A DNA stretch of 45,982 nt from Reticulitermes lucifugus (lineage: Eukaryota; Arthropoda; Insecta; Blattodea; Rhinotermitidae), in assembly GCA_026260175.1 (NCBI GenBank), contig JAKCWW010000307.1, forward strand, positions 15,652 through 61,633, read 5' to 3'. The position numbers and the translations under genes are program-made. The notes beneath the pieces were generated by a model. That model made no database searches, had not been told where the DNA came from, and worked only from the letters and a program-made list of their open reading frames with translations. Positions 34,108 through 44,724 of the stretch are shown here, piece after piece; the first letter of the stretch is position 1, and each line of letters begins with the position of its first letter.

Positions 34108-34342
34108 ATATGGTATTAAAACATAAAATGTTAATGTATAAAATATAAAACATAGTGGCTGTCTCCAAAAGTTTTGCATTTGTAAAATAACTTCTATCTT
34201 TGGTGAGATGGTGACCCTAGGCTTTGATACCAGTGTTTACTCCACGAGTGATCGCTCTGCACTGCGACTGTGTAAAAGTTAATGTACATTTCACCATTCC
34301 TCGCAGTACTATACGCTGCTGATGTCTGTGTAATGTGGGTCC

Positions 34343-34377
34343 CTGATGATGGCTACAACACGTAGCCGAAACATGTA
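34343..34377 (+). ncRNA. Hammerhead ribozyme core in Penelope-like end
   Basis: CTGATGA (34343-34349), T, a perfect 6-bp stem II GGCTAC/GTAGCC with loop AACAC, GAAA (34368-34371), then C-AT-GTA (34372-34377). All conserved hammerhead core positions are present, with a minimal stem III (C/G with an AU loop) and a GUA cleavage triplet, as described for ribozymes of Penelope-like elements. Stem I (GGGTCC against GAAGCA) hardly pairs, so self-cleavage by this genomic copy is doubtful. Its role would be processing of tandem retroelement transcripts. Confidence 0.65.
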
Positions 34378-34669
34378 GAAGCAAACGAATACTGTGTGCA
34401 GTGGTTGGTAATAAAACTTGCATGTGTAAGGTTACTGCACGGTATATATACACCATTAAGTATCTCCTCACAGTATACGCGAAAATCTACGTGACTAAAC
34501 CGGAGATAGATGGACAGACAGCCCATTTCATTATATCTGTAATTCGATTCATTAAATTGATTCGTTGTGTCCGCGCATTTCTCCAACGCCATTCATAAAA
34601 TCGACCATCGAAGAACAACACAAAGATTATTTTAACACCTGCTTATTTCTCCAAACCTTCCGTTGGACA

Positions 34670-34762
34670 CGCGTTTATTGTATGACATATATGGGTTACT
34701 CAGACTACATGTTTCGGCCCAATATCCGGTCATCAAGTCAGATATACGAACGTATTCCATAG
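34670..34762 (-). mobile_element. Penelope-like 3' fragment with hammerhead-like core (different subfamily)
   Basis: On the minus strand: GAC, TTGATGA, CCGGATATTGGGCC, GAAAC, AT, GTA, GTC. The GAC/GTC pair forms the base of stem I around the core, and only the first core C is changed to T. The sequence between no longer forms a good stem II. Downstream, TCTGAGTAACCC..AATAAACG parallels the layout after GTAG in copies 1 and 2. Confidence 0.45.
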
Positions 34763-34869
34763 TTGTGAGTAATTACGTTTAGTGTGTTTAAAGACGGAGA
34801 TGTCAGTCTTTTTACGTAAGATTGCTAACGTAACCAAATAATATTCTTCGCGCGAAGTATAAAATGTAT

Positions 34870-36060
34870 AGTTGTTAAACACTGTATTTAAAACTGTGTG
34901 TGTAAAGCTGCGGTTCTTCCTGTGTGTATAAGGTGCCTTTTAAACCCTTGTGAATGGATAAAATGTTATTTAAAATATGTCATAACACTTCCAGAGCCTA
35001 CATGTTTTTATTTCATGTACTGGATTTTGTGGATTCTGTAACAGTGTGTATGAAGTAAGGACTTTAGCATAGAGGATAAACAATACAGTTTCATATTTTG
35101 CACATCTGCTTAGTTTCTTGTTTAAGTTTTAACTTCTGTGGCGTGACTCATACCAACGACAGTGAGTTAACTGACGTCAAACGCTTATCAACGTCATTCC
35201 AATATGTGTTTTGGGGGTTTTATAACAACTGTGTACCAATCTGTTACACAACGAACAATGTTTTATTTATTTATTATTTACCACTTATTTACATAATCGA
35301 AGTATTTGGTTTTATAAGACGTTATGAACTTTCCTAGTGGCTAATACACAAGTCATAAGTATGTTATTTGGCTTACGTGTTGAATAACTCTTCATCCACC
35401 TCTGAATCATCCTTCCTTCCTACGTTATAATTTCACTGGAAATCAACAGCCGTGTTTCTCTGCAGTTCAAGGCGTTTGTTGTAAACCGTAGGTGGTTTTA
35501 TGGTTTAATTTAGGGGTTAAATAACTACTCAAGAGCCTCTTAACGATTTCATGTTCCCACCTCTTCATGATACGATGGACTACAAGCTGTGATGATCATA
35601 TATATATTTAGAGGCTGTAATTTAATCTACAAGCACTTACGTGGTTTAGTTTGCATGTTAAGTAAATATTAAAATAATTAAACCGTCTCTCAGCATGTCC
35701 TGGTCAGTTTACATACCTCTTAGTTTTACGTCAGGCCAACAGCTGTGTTACTGTACATTTGAAGGTGTTTAATATAATTCAAAGACCGTGCACATTCTCT
35801 ACTTAAGCTTAGGCGTTAAATGAGTGTTCTGTTGCATATCAACCTTTCTGTCTTTAGGTTTCCTGTCCTTAATTTTACGAAACGTAAACAGCTATATTGT
35901 TGTTGGCATACTCTTTAAGGCTTTTAACGGTTTAAAGCTCTGTATCAAATACGGCTAATAGTAACACCTCCTGTAACAGTAAAAATCTCTGCGTTTTACC
36001 AGACGTTATATTTCTGTGTTTCTTACGGTTTTCACAGCAAACACAGCTTATTTTCCTACA
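34870..36060. repeat. Weak ~150-bp periodic array (old satellite-like)
   Basis: A diverged block of the form TTTTACGnnAnnnnAACAGCTGTGTTA recurs with its AGCT/AGCC core at about 35449, 35586, 35742, 35891 and 36046, spacings of 137-156 bp. Each is followed by AAGGnnTTTAA and then GnnGTTAAAT-type sequence. Similarity is low and recognised by eye. The outer limits are uncertain. Confidence 0.4.
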
Positions 36061-37356
36061 AATAAGTCAACGATTGGTCTAGATCAAAGCTACAGACCCT
36101 TGTTCTGGCAACAACTGAATTTAGATGACTTTCTCTATTCGAAGTGTTAAGACACTATATAGTATTATCCTCCCATCTACGTCTATTTCGTCCATGTATT
36201 TTCTTTCCTTTATATCATTCGAATAAATTATTTTACGCGTTTCTCATCTCTCCCATACTTCCAACTCATCTCTGTTCATTTGATCACCATAATACTCCGC
36301 TCCGTGTAATTCTCTCCATCCATTTCTTACTTGTATTTTCCTTCCACATGATCTCTTCAATTTATTCTCAAAGACCATAAATTCATCCGCTTCTCTCTTA
36401 TTGTTTAGAAACCAAAAGAAGAGAAAGTGAGACCTTATATTTGTATCTGCTATGCTACTGCACGTGCTTGAAACCTGGTATCGAAACCTAAACTATAGAG
36501 TGGGATACGAGGTTTTATTGCAGTACACAACAGCAGTTAAAATTAAGTTTCGCTTATTATTGCCCCTAGGTTCTTGGCTAGGAGAAGAGGAAAATTCTGA
36601 ACGGAATTGTGGCACGTGTTCAAAGAAGTGACTGTGGTTGTCATTTTGTGAATTTAATGTTGATGTACGGCTGTGGATTCCTGGAACTTAATTGGCCATA
36701 TTTGGAAAGTATTTATTAGTTATTTTACAAACATTTTGTTATAATTCTATCCCATATTCTGGTAAGGGAATATGAACAACTCCTTAGGTTTCTCCGATAA
36801 AGCTTTAACAATTATAAGGCAATACATAGAGTACCCCGTTGCAAGGAGGCCCCAGAGTACTGGATTCTTCTGATGCAAAGAGGAAGATTTTCTTACATGA
36901 GAAAGCTCAGAATGGTCTGTAAGTGTTGCCTTTTGGAGCGGCTCAATTGTCCAAATGGACTGCATGTAGTAAGGATGTGATAAAGTAATTTGGCTGCCGA
37001 GTTTACACACTACACATGCCACTCTCGCCGATTAGGTTTGTTCGGCCCTGTTCCTCTCCCAGATGGACTTCTCATCCATTGTCCTTTTTTTTACTTCTAT
37101 CCTTTCCTCACTCTTACATCATGTCATCAGTGTTCCGTGCCACAAACGTGACCCCGACCAACTTTGTAGAACAAAATTCCTGCAGCACCTAGCACATCGT
37201 CTGTGTGTACCAGCTGGAATTTGCGGGCACAAGTGAAGACATTCGCGAACATATGGATGGATTTTGGACAAACTCCATATCATATCGATATGCAGTATAG
37301 TGTCTGTGCTGCAGGCTGATTAAGATCGTTAATCGATTATTCAGATAAATATTATA
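36061..37356. other. No recognisable gene
   Basis: A pyrimidine-rich stretch around 36160-36400 and a 91-codon minus frame at 36747-37022 without motifs. Nothing else was seen. Confidence 0.55.
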
Positions 37357-37357
37357 T

Positions 37358-37582
37358 AATAATAATAATAATAATGTCTCCCGTCACAGGCCTTTTCTTC
37401 GTGGTAATTCTGTTCTTGAACCAACGATGATCCTCACCACCCAAGCTTCAAATTTCAGATTGCAGTAGGCCTTCTTTCCGTATTATGTGTGATGTTCCGA
37501 GTATAGCTGTCTTTTCTAGTGAATCTGTTGAATGTTATCCTGGTATGGCTTCCAAATTCATTATTATTAGTATTATTATTAT
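37358..37582 (-). mobile_element. Non-LTR retrotransposon C-terminal remnant with (ATT)n tail
   Basis: The minus strand encodes IPG, a stop, HSTDSLEKTAILGTSHIIRK and then SLGGEDHRWFKNR. This is like the extreme C-terminus of many LINE reverse transcriptases (IPGKH..LQKTAILGTAHILRKVL). A small insertion and a stop interrupt it. The 3' end runs into (AAT)6 at 37358-37375 on the plus strand, a microsatellite tail; a second ATT tract at 37560-37582 bounds the 5' side. A related copy is at 44379-44757. Confidence 0.75.
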
Positions 37583-38011
37583 TACACGTAATACGTCTAA
37601 GTACCTAATGCAATTTTTACTGAATAAGTGGAACTCTAGCCCAATACGGACTAATCGCATTCCATGCTAGTAACCGTAGTTCTTCTTGAGTTAATGTGCA
37701 TAGCGTTACTGTTAACCCGAAATTCATTTACGGAATTTCGTATTTGTCCAAGACAAGATCTTGTGATAACTGGGTGCAGCACTCTGTCTGTTGTGTGTGT
37801 GGCCATGGTATGCAGAGAATTTTATAGTTTCATGAGAAAGATGTAACTAGTATAATTTTCAGTTTAGTCTTTCACTACGCTGAATTCTGTACCGTCTGGA
37901 AATTTTCGTGCGTCTTAAATGGCCGTTATGTTTTGTGCGGCAAAAGAAACAAAAAGTGATAGAAGTTTTGTCGTGCCGTTTTAATGGTTTATCAGGAAAA
38001 TGTTTTATATT

Positions 38012-38198
38012 GTGAAATGCGGTGACATATCTACTGGACGGAAACTTGACTGTGTCGCGCACCGTGTTGTGAAATGCGGTGACACATCTACTGGACGGAA
38101 ACTTGACTGTGTCGCGCACCGTGTTGTGAAATGCGGTGACACATCTACTGGATGGAAACTTGACTGTGTCGCGCACCGTGTTGTGAAATGCAAGTGAC
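38012..38198. repeat. Minisatellite, 57-bp unit, three near-identical copies plus a partial
   Basis: Units start at 38012, 38069, 38126 and a broken fourth at 38183. Each begins GTGAAATGCGGTGACACATC. Copy 1 and copy 3 each differ from copy 2 by one base, so the array is very young. Because 57 is a multiple of three and the unit lacks stops in several frames, it creates open frames on both strands (for example 37859-38176 minus, with 19-residue repeats RDTVKFPSSRCVTAFHNTV). These frames are probably by-products of the array. Confidence 0.95.
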
Positions 38199-38267
38199 TC
38201 ATTTTAAAAAATTCGAATTCTCTTTTCACGTCTCGAATTTTGGGTTCCGATTGCTGCCTCTATGCTA

Positions 38268-38330
38268 TTTACGATGCAGTTCAATTACGAGATATGAGGT
38301 TCTTACAGCGTGTTTTGCCGTATGGACGCC
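38268..38330 (+). repeat. Interspersed repeat family 4, EVLTA fragment
   Basis: AATTACGAGATATGAGGTTC translates ITRYEVLTA, the hallmark start of the coding-like segment also present at 25415. Similarity is lost after about 25 residues. Confidence 0.35.
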
Positions 38331-39426
38331 GGTTCAGCTTGTTACCTTTATGTTCAGGTCCGGTCTTTTGTACTCCTTTAAAACACATATTTGACTAAAC
38401 CTCGTCACTTGTGCAACGGCGATGAGACTGGTTGGAATTTAGATCCTGGCGTCGCAGTTTCCTTTTGTCTCAAATTGTAACCTGTTTCCAAACACGGTAA
38501 TGAAACCCTGTTCCATTTTAAATCACCACCTTTAATTAATTCTTTCGTGAAAATCCTAATAATACAAAAATATTTTAATCTCCTTCGTGTTTTTCAACAG
38601 CTAAGGATCTGAAATTCCCTTTTTCTTTGTAGAAGCGAATTGCAAACGACCGTCACACCAGAACGTAGAAACATTTATAAGACGTGAAAAATTCAATTAT
38701 TTCTCTTTTAACTCTTGTTTGTCTTTTCTTCCCAGAAGACTAATCGGCTGGTTGCGTGTTGGCGCTCACGTTGCAACACAATTCGCTTTGTTTCCATTCT
38801 GATTTTACTTTTCCCCCATCTTAGATTATGGTAATGGTCGTATACAGTTTATAGATGAGAAGAACGTTACGTCACACATATCCGCTTATTTAAGCCTTTG
38901 TTTTCTTGTGTTCTTAGTGAGAAAATAATTTGGAGATATTTGTTTCCAAATACTCCATCAATGCAAAAAAGGAATTATTCCATTTTGGAGACTACAATTT
39001 GTCACCAGCAAAACTGAACAAATCACCCCTACATTCTCCTTCATAATGACGTGTTGGTCCAATTGAGGGTAGGTTGGTAGTCGGTTGTGGAAAAGGCCAT
39101 GGTAGGGAAAATTTAAGTACTTAAACTTTGAAGCTGGAGACAGGAGATTAATCGATGTAATAGCAGCCATTTACCAAACTACGTGACGTAGAACCCTAGA
39201 TAAGCATATTCCAACCACGTGGAATACACGCCATGTTTTGTCCTTTTCTTTTCCTTCCTTTAAAAATAAATCTGTATACCGAGTCATTATATTTTTTATG
39301 CTTTTTTCATTCGGTACTTGCAGCGATTTTTCGTCTTCTGAGTGCATGAGCTGATTTAAATAACATACGTCATTATGATTATAAATTTTACGTCGTAATG
39401 GATATGGTTGTTAATTTTGTTTTACT
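38331..39426. other. No recognisable feature
   Basis: AT-rich spacer with no gene or matching repeat. Confidence 0.6.
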
Positions 39427-39703
39427 AATTAATTAGGCGATTCCAGTGGCCGCGCTCTCTAAGGCGTGGGTCTGCGGACGCTCGCTTCCTGGGATTGCGG
39501 GTTTGAATTCTGCCGGGGACATGGATGTCTGTCTTTTGTAAGTGTTGTGTGTTGTCAGGTAGAGATCTCTGCGACGGGCTGATCACTCGTCCAGAGGAGT
39601 CCTACCGAGTGTAGTGTGTCTGAGTGTGATTTCGAAACCTCAACAATGAGGACGCCTAGGCCCACTAGGGCTGTCGAGCCATGAAAAAATTATCAATTAA
39701 TTA
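39427..39703 (+). mobile_element. tRNA-derived SINE, family A (copy A4), with target-site duplication
   Basis: The full-length plus-strand copy starts just before GGCCGCGCTCTCTAAGGCGT (box A region) and has box B GGTTTGAATTC (39500-39510). The body is GTTGTCAGGTAGAGATCTCT, GCTGATCACTCGTCCAGAGG, AGTGTAGTGTGTCTGAGTGT. The end is GGGCTGTCGAGCCATGAAAA. AATTAATTA flanks it at 39427-39435 and 39695-39703. It is the best reference copy for the family in this window. Confidence 0.9.
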
Positions 39704-40104
39704 AATTATTTATTTAATGTTCCATATCCTGCATTACAAAGAGACAAAGACAAGTTTTCAAAATCTGTGGCATGGGATTTTTGTCAATTATCGGAGACAG
39801 TATTAACATAAAGCATCTACTTGACTACATGTGTCCAAATATTGGTGAACTCCATGGCGGGGATTATACCTTGTTTATTGCGAAAGTGGCAGAATATAAA
39901 ATTAATTCTATGTGTTCATCGTAAAGGAACCGAATGTACTATATCCTAACACCAGTGACTATAAGGGCTGAAATACAAAGTTTGTAATTTGACATAAAAT
40001 CGAGTGTAAAAGTAAAGGTAAAGATGCTCGTATGCTGAATTAAACGTTACGTCACGAAAGCGTACTGGTAAGAGAAGGTCTGTGTCCAGACATTCGTAGC
40101 GTTG
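39704..40104. other. No recognisable feature
   Basis: AT-rich spacer between SINEs A4 and B5. Confidence 0.6.
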
Positions 40105-40315
40105 GCACTAAATGGAGGTGACTGATCAGCTTAAAACTCCTGCCGATTTCTGCACTGTATCTCCTGGATAGGGGACTGGGTAGATCCCAGGGCCGATCTG
40201 GACGCTGTGAAGAAAAGAAAAGTGTCTGCCCTGCCCGTAATCGAGCCCCGATTTGCCTGTCGTACGTCCAGTAGCTAAGTTGTTACACATAATGAACCAT
40301 ATGCGCACCTAGCAC
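40105..40315 (-). mobile_element. tRNA-derived SINE, family B (copy B5)
   Basis: The plus strand shows CTAAATGGAGGTGACTGATC, GGGGACTGGGTAGATCCCAG and GGCCGATCTGGACGCTGTGA. The box B region appears as GTAATCGAGCCCCG in reverse complement. It is more diverged than B1 and B4. Confidence 0.75.
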
Positions 40316-40515
40316 AACGTTTTATATAAGGTGGGCTATCGCCTAGAAGTAAACAGCAGCTGATCTATTGTTCTGCCACGCAAATAATTGTCGTCACTTC
40401 ATAAGAATTTAAGTGTTTGAGTAAAATATATATATAGGCCTGTAAGAGGTCCAGCTGCTGTAGGAAGCCAGTTCGCTTAATGGATCGATAAAGTAGCAAA
40501 GAGGTCTTCCACCGC

Positions 40516-40528
40516 GTTGCTTGGTAAC
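40516..40528. promoter_or_regulatory. Possible RFX X-box
   Basis: GTTGCTTGGTAAC matches the RFX palindrome GTNRCC-N(0-3)-RGYAAC with a single mismatch in the left half. It lies in a small CpG-containing patch (ACCGCGTTGCTTGGTAACGC). No adjacent gene is recognised. Confidence 0.25.
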
Positions 40529-40702
40529 GCAGGACTAGTTAAAAACCGAAACGTTACGAATGTTTCTCGCGCTCTTAAAAATTTTTCCATATAACTCGTA
40601 CGGATTTTGATGCAGAAACAGGTAAAAATCATTGTCTCATAGGCTTGTCTGTTCCAGGGTATTTATTTAGTCCAGCTGTATTATACGTAAGCTATCTTAG
40701 AC

Positions 40703-40739
<37 letters not shown>
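40703..40739. repeat. (TTA)12 microsatellite
   Basis: A perfect trinucleotide tract of about 37 bp. No LINE C-terminus was recognised next to it, unlike the tracts at 37358 and 44379. Confidence 0.95.
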
Positions 40740-40740
<1 letters not shown>

Positions 40741-41477
40741 AACCTCCACAAGTTTAGGCTATTGAGCTTTGAAGATGAATTTGGTCCCCCCCCGTCTTAT
40801 TCTCGGTCTCCCCCGATCTCTCATGCTGCCCAAAAGATATCGTTATTAATTAAATTTGAGTCTTGACGAATTAAGAGAAATCACTGCGGAAATAAGCAAC
40901 ACTACAGAGAGGGTATCAGATAGAGTTACTGTGATGTAAAGGTCCGATTGCTTGGGACATGTTTAGCTCGGATATAGTGAACCGTCCTGTATTTTGATTT
41001 TGGTGGCCAATATCAGAATCTTCACTTCCGTCTCGTCGATTGATTTGCATCACCGTCCACATTCAAAGATATTTTAACAAACGAAGAACTACGATTCCTC
41101 TCATCATACTGACATGACTTAATTACGTTCATGTATATATATGTTTTTCTGCGTATGGGCGTAGATAAGTAGAATAGAAGAGGGCTGCGTGTATGCATGT
41201 ATCCATGTTAGTTGCTTCTCACGCAGTTGTAATCCACGCGCACTTACATAGGTGGCAGCTCTGTGTTCGATACTATGCTAGCTGAAGGATAAATATTAAG
41301 TGCTTTGACGTACAGGAACATTTTTCGAATAATTTTGCCAAGAATGGTGGAGAATTTTTTCCCCCTTTCAATTGCTGTCCGAAAAAATCGATTTCATGAT
41401 TATGAGAAGGTAAAAACATATCATTACCCAATGAATTTTAAAGTGTTCTGTCATTAGTATTTGTAAGATCTCTTGCC

Positions 41478-41560
41478 TAATTTCATGGTTGAGTGATTAG
41501 CACTCCTTTTCCGTAATCTAGGTGTCTCGGGTTCGAATCTCGACCAGAAGACAGGATGTC
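41478..41560 (+). mobile_element. tRNA-like head of a truncated SINE or tRNA pseudogene
   Basis: Box A-like TGGTTGAGTGATTAGCAC and box B CGGGTTCGAATCTC (41529-41542) are spaced as in a tRNA, and the T-arm pairs. The acceptor ends do not pair, which argues against a functional tRNA. No SINE body follows, so it is 3'-truncated or very diverged. Confidence 0.6.
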
Positions 41561-42570
41561 TCTCATATATTTTATTTTTAGGCGCGTTCGTTAAAATTGC
41601 TAACAGCGACTATTAGCTTCATCGTGTTCTTCCTGTCTGTCTGTCCATCTGTCCGTCCGAATGGAACAACTCAGCTTCTACTGGACGCATTTTTATGAAA
41701 TTTTATGTTGTGATATTTTTTAAAAACTGTCGAGAAAATTCAAGTTTCATTAAAATCTGACAACAGTAAATGGTACTTTACATGAAGACCTGTGTACATT
41801 TACGATAATATCTCGCTGAATTCTTTTTATAATGAGAACTGTTTCAGACAAAAATTGTAGAGAAAATTAAAACAAATATTTTATGTTAAATAGCGTTTTT
41901 CCGAACATCTTACCGTTTATGAAATAATGTGGAAAAATATGGTACAGCCGGACAGGCGAAGACGAAAATATAATACGGCGCATGCGCTTTCTTGCTGGAT
42001 AGGCTACAGACACACCCAGAATATGTAATATATATTGCTTTTCCACAGCAACAATTGTTACACGAACGTGCCTTAATGTTACGTTATATGTACTTTGCTT
42101 CCCTTGTCCTCATTTCCTCTACGATATTACTGTAACACTATCCTAAAACAGGTCCCTTTGGCATCCTTTACAAACCATTATTAAGAATAACCGTACAATG
42201 CAGTGTACCAACTTGTGCATTCAAAAAGTCTTTAAATTTCCCAGCTGCACTTCATTGTCTCACAGGCTCAGATACTCTTACCCGTTGCAGTAACTGGTTC
42301 AACAGACAACTCTGTGCGTTTATATTTCTTATTATTTCCTTACTAGTCTTTGTAGCCGATTTATTGCAGCCGGTGTAGTTAGTTGTCGCTGTGTGTGGTG
42401 GGAAGAAGACAAGGTGTGGTAGGAAGTAGTTATTCGGCACTTTATCGTTTCGTCTGGGTATACTAGAAGCCAATATTAAAAATCACAGACAAGGCCGTCG
42501 CTGCCAGAGTTAGCACCGCCCGGATGCAAGGTTAGTGTTCGTGCAAGTGAGACAGACCGCCCGGTGTGTA

Positions 42571-42584
42571 GTTGCTATGGAAAT
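42571..42584. promoter_or_regulatory. Possible RFX X-box in a CpG-containing patch
   Basis: GTTGCTATGGAAAT matches GTTGCCATGGCAAC-type X-boxes with three changes. The surrounding 42490-42620 has several CpG sites and a donor-like CAAGGTTAGT at 42528, as in a first exon, but no coding sequence is recognised. Confidence 0.2.
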
Positions 42585-42849
42585 GCGAGTTTGGTGTAAA
42601 GAAGTCGTGGTGTTTTGTTGGTACTTTAATGTTTTGTGTAGGAGCGTCTTAAGGTGGATTTCAAAAGCAGCCGTTTGTCCGACGGGATTAAGAAAGCTGG
42701 TTGTGCAACAGTAGAATATAAATAGCTGGAATAACTCTTATTTTATGGGGGCAATTTGGTTTTCTTATTGTGCAAATCTAAAGTAAAGTTGTCTCGGTGA
42801 GCACCATGAAGGAGTATTTGGGAGTGGTGGCATAAATTTACTCATTATT

Positions 42850-43078
42850 AAGCTCTATACTAGATGGAGGTAAGTGGTTAGCTTCACGATCCGGTCGCCC
42901 TACATCCGGAGAAGGCGCCCGCCGTATCCATTGAATAAGAGATTGTGAGGAGCCCAGAGCTTGTCCGGACACTGGAAAGGGGACCAAAGTTTGACCCTGC
43001 TGGGAATGGAACCAGCCAGTAGCCTAGTCGCTGTGCCGAGTACACTGTCTCAGCTTCTGTATTATCAAACCAGAGCAC
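42850..43078 (-). mobile_element. tRNA-derived SINE, family B (copy B6)
   Basis: The plus strand shows CTAGATGGAGGTAAGTGGTT, CATCCGGAGAAGGCGCCCGC, GAGCCCAGAGCTTGTCCGGAC and CTGCTGGGAATGGAACCAGC (box B side). The head ends near GCCGAGTACACTGTCTCAGC. Moderately diverged. Confidence 0.75.
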
Positions 43079-43892
43079 CATAATTTTTCACATTTTCAAG
43101 ATAACGTGACGTTATTTGTATGTGTGTCCAAGACGTGTGATTACAGAGTCCACTTCCGACGCATTTCGAAATAACGACGTTATATAAATGAGAATAAACT
43201 CTTTCCTCTAATTAAATATTACATTCTCGCATTTTTATATGATACACAGCCTCTACTCTCCAGTTCTGCTAAATCTCACTAAGCGATGCGTGTTCTTGTA
43301 AATGCTCCCGAGTTACTCTCTCTGATTCCGCAAATTGTATTCTCTCAGCGTGACGGTTTTCCCATACATGGACTGAAATGTCGTAATGTCGTAGGTTTGA
43401 CGGCACTTTCTCTGTAGCCTTACATACCTCCCCGGTGTGTTATTTTGCCTCTTTATATACTAGTGGGCCCATTCCACAACATTTTTGTTAATCTCTCGTA
43501 ATATTTTGGCGTGTTACTGTTTACCGTATTCAGAAACAGAAGAGAAATATGAAAAATAGGCTACATAGTTCACGTGGCAAGTTGGCTAAGAACTTTTTTA
43601 TACTCGTACATCCGTGGAATCAGAATTTCTATCACCATGTTCGCATTGACTCGCTTCTGAAAATTATCTTGAACCACCTAAATCGATCATATTGTCCTAC
43701 CCTACATCTTCAATATGAAGTTAATTTTAACCTTCTATCTACGCTGAGGTCTGTCGCATATTCTGTTCTTTGTTATTTCCTGTTGTTCTCAAATATTTTA
43801 ATTTTTACCTCCTTCTAGTTTATAGAACTTTATTATCTAACATTATTAATAATAATACTATTATTATTATTACTTCTGCTGCTGCTATTTTG
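43079..43892. other. No gene seen; ATT/AAT tract at 43838-43871
   Basis: An 89-codon plus frame at 43549-43818 has no motif. The imperfect trinucleotide tract directly precedes a SINE fragment. Confidence 0.55.
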
Positions 43893-44000
43893 GTGCCCCT
43901 TTCGAATCTCACAGCATACCCCCTATCCTGACTGAGGTTTTTCGCTGTTTTTTTCTGTCAGTTCTGGTAAATTACGGCATTACATTGCGATATCTTCCTT
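43893..44000 (+). mobile_element. tRNA-derived SINE, family C (copy C6), 5'-truncated
   Basis: A box B remnant TTTCGAATCTCACAG is followed by CCCTATCCTGACTGAGGTTT, TTCGCTGTTTTTTTCTGTCA and GGTAAATTACGGCATTACA, the same order as copy C3 (7745-7862) read in reverse. Confidence 0.7.
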
Positions 44001-44378
44001 CCAAATCCTTTCCTATTCAACATTCATCAATCATCCTACCATTCTACGCTGTATAGTATGCAATTCTGACAGTATTTTAAAATAAACCACTAAGTTCCTT
44101 TATTATCAATGTCATAATCACCATCAACTTCAAATGTAGTGCCTTTTGGTCTGTTCCGTCTTCAAAGAAACTGAGATTAGGTCGGTCTACCTTTTGTTGA
44201 CGTGTAGACATATATGTGCATGTCGACAGATTTTTTAGGTATTCTCCTTTATGACCTAGTTTGTATATATTTAATTATTCCCGGACATTAGTAATATATT
44301 TGTGATAGATAACTATTATCTAGTTAAGCTCTTCAGGACATTTATCTCTATTGCTTGTGTTTTCCTTTTGTCGCTTGT

Positions 44379-44724
44379 ATTATTATTGTTATTATTATTA
44401 TCATCAAAACCATCATCATCCTCATCATCATTAGTTATAATTTCGGTTTGTTTTTCCCGGTAATTATCCTCTTGAACCAATGATGCACCCCTTCTCCCCA
44501 CTCAGGCTTCAAGTTTCAGATTGTAGCACGTTCCTTATTATGTACGGTGTCAAGTATGTCTTCTTTTTTTTTTTTTTTNTTTAATCTACTGAGTGCTTGC
44601 CTGGTATTATTTACAGATACTTTTAGCTCTTTAGTGACAATGCCTCTGACCCGAATGATTACTTATATATCAAAGCATTTCATTTTTCAACTTCTTTGAA
44701 TGTGTGTACTAAAATTATTGTCGA

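Larger units (their letters stand above)
33671..34419. mobile_element. Penelope-like retroelement ends in inverted arrangement (copy 2), host of a nested LINE
   Basis: The left arm 33671-33812 and right arm 34264-34419 are inverted copies of about 140-155 bp. Both read outward through GAAA(C/T)ATGTAG, CTGTGTGCAGTGGTTGGTAA and TAAAACTT. The inner parts match too (GTTAATGTACAT, CATTCCTCGCAGTACTATA). The right arm keeps a hammerhead core. In the left arm about 12 bases, including the core, are deleted. The loop contains a LINE insertion (33852-34096) and no Penelope coding sequence. Copy 1 is at 608-945. Confidence 0.65.
40740..42849. other. No gene recognised in 2.1 kb
   Basis: Contains the tRNA-like head at 41478 and an X-box-like site at 42571, listed separately. 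A CTGTCTGTCTGTCCATCTGTCC tract at 41633 opens a stretch with TTTTTATGAAATTTTATGTT, similar in style to the 2460-3000 array but without clear units. A 73-codon minus frame at 42252-42473 is unassigned. Confidence 0.5.

Noticed and set aside
36144-36380. Pyrimidine-rich 78-codon frame
   Set aside because: Composition-driven open frame in a CT-rich tract with no motif.
37859-38229. Three overlapping frames of 65-105 codons with 19-residue repeats
   Set aside because: They exist because the 57-bp unit is a multiple of three and lacks stops. No transcription signal or conserved flank supports a gene.
41478-41560. Candidate functional tRNA gene
   Set aside because: Boxes A and B are present and the T-arm pairs, but the acceptor ends do not, and the anticodon arm is not convincing.
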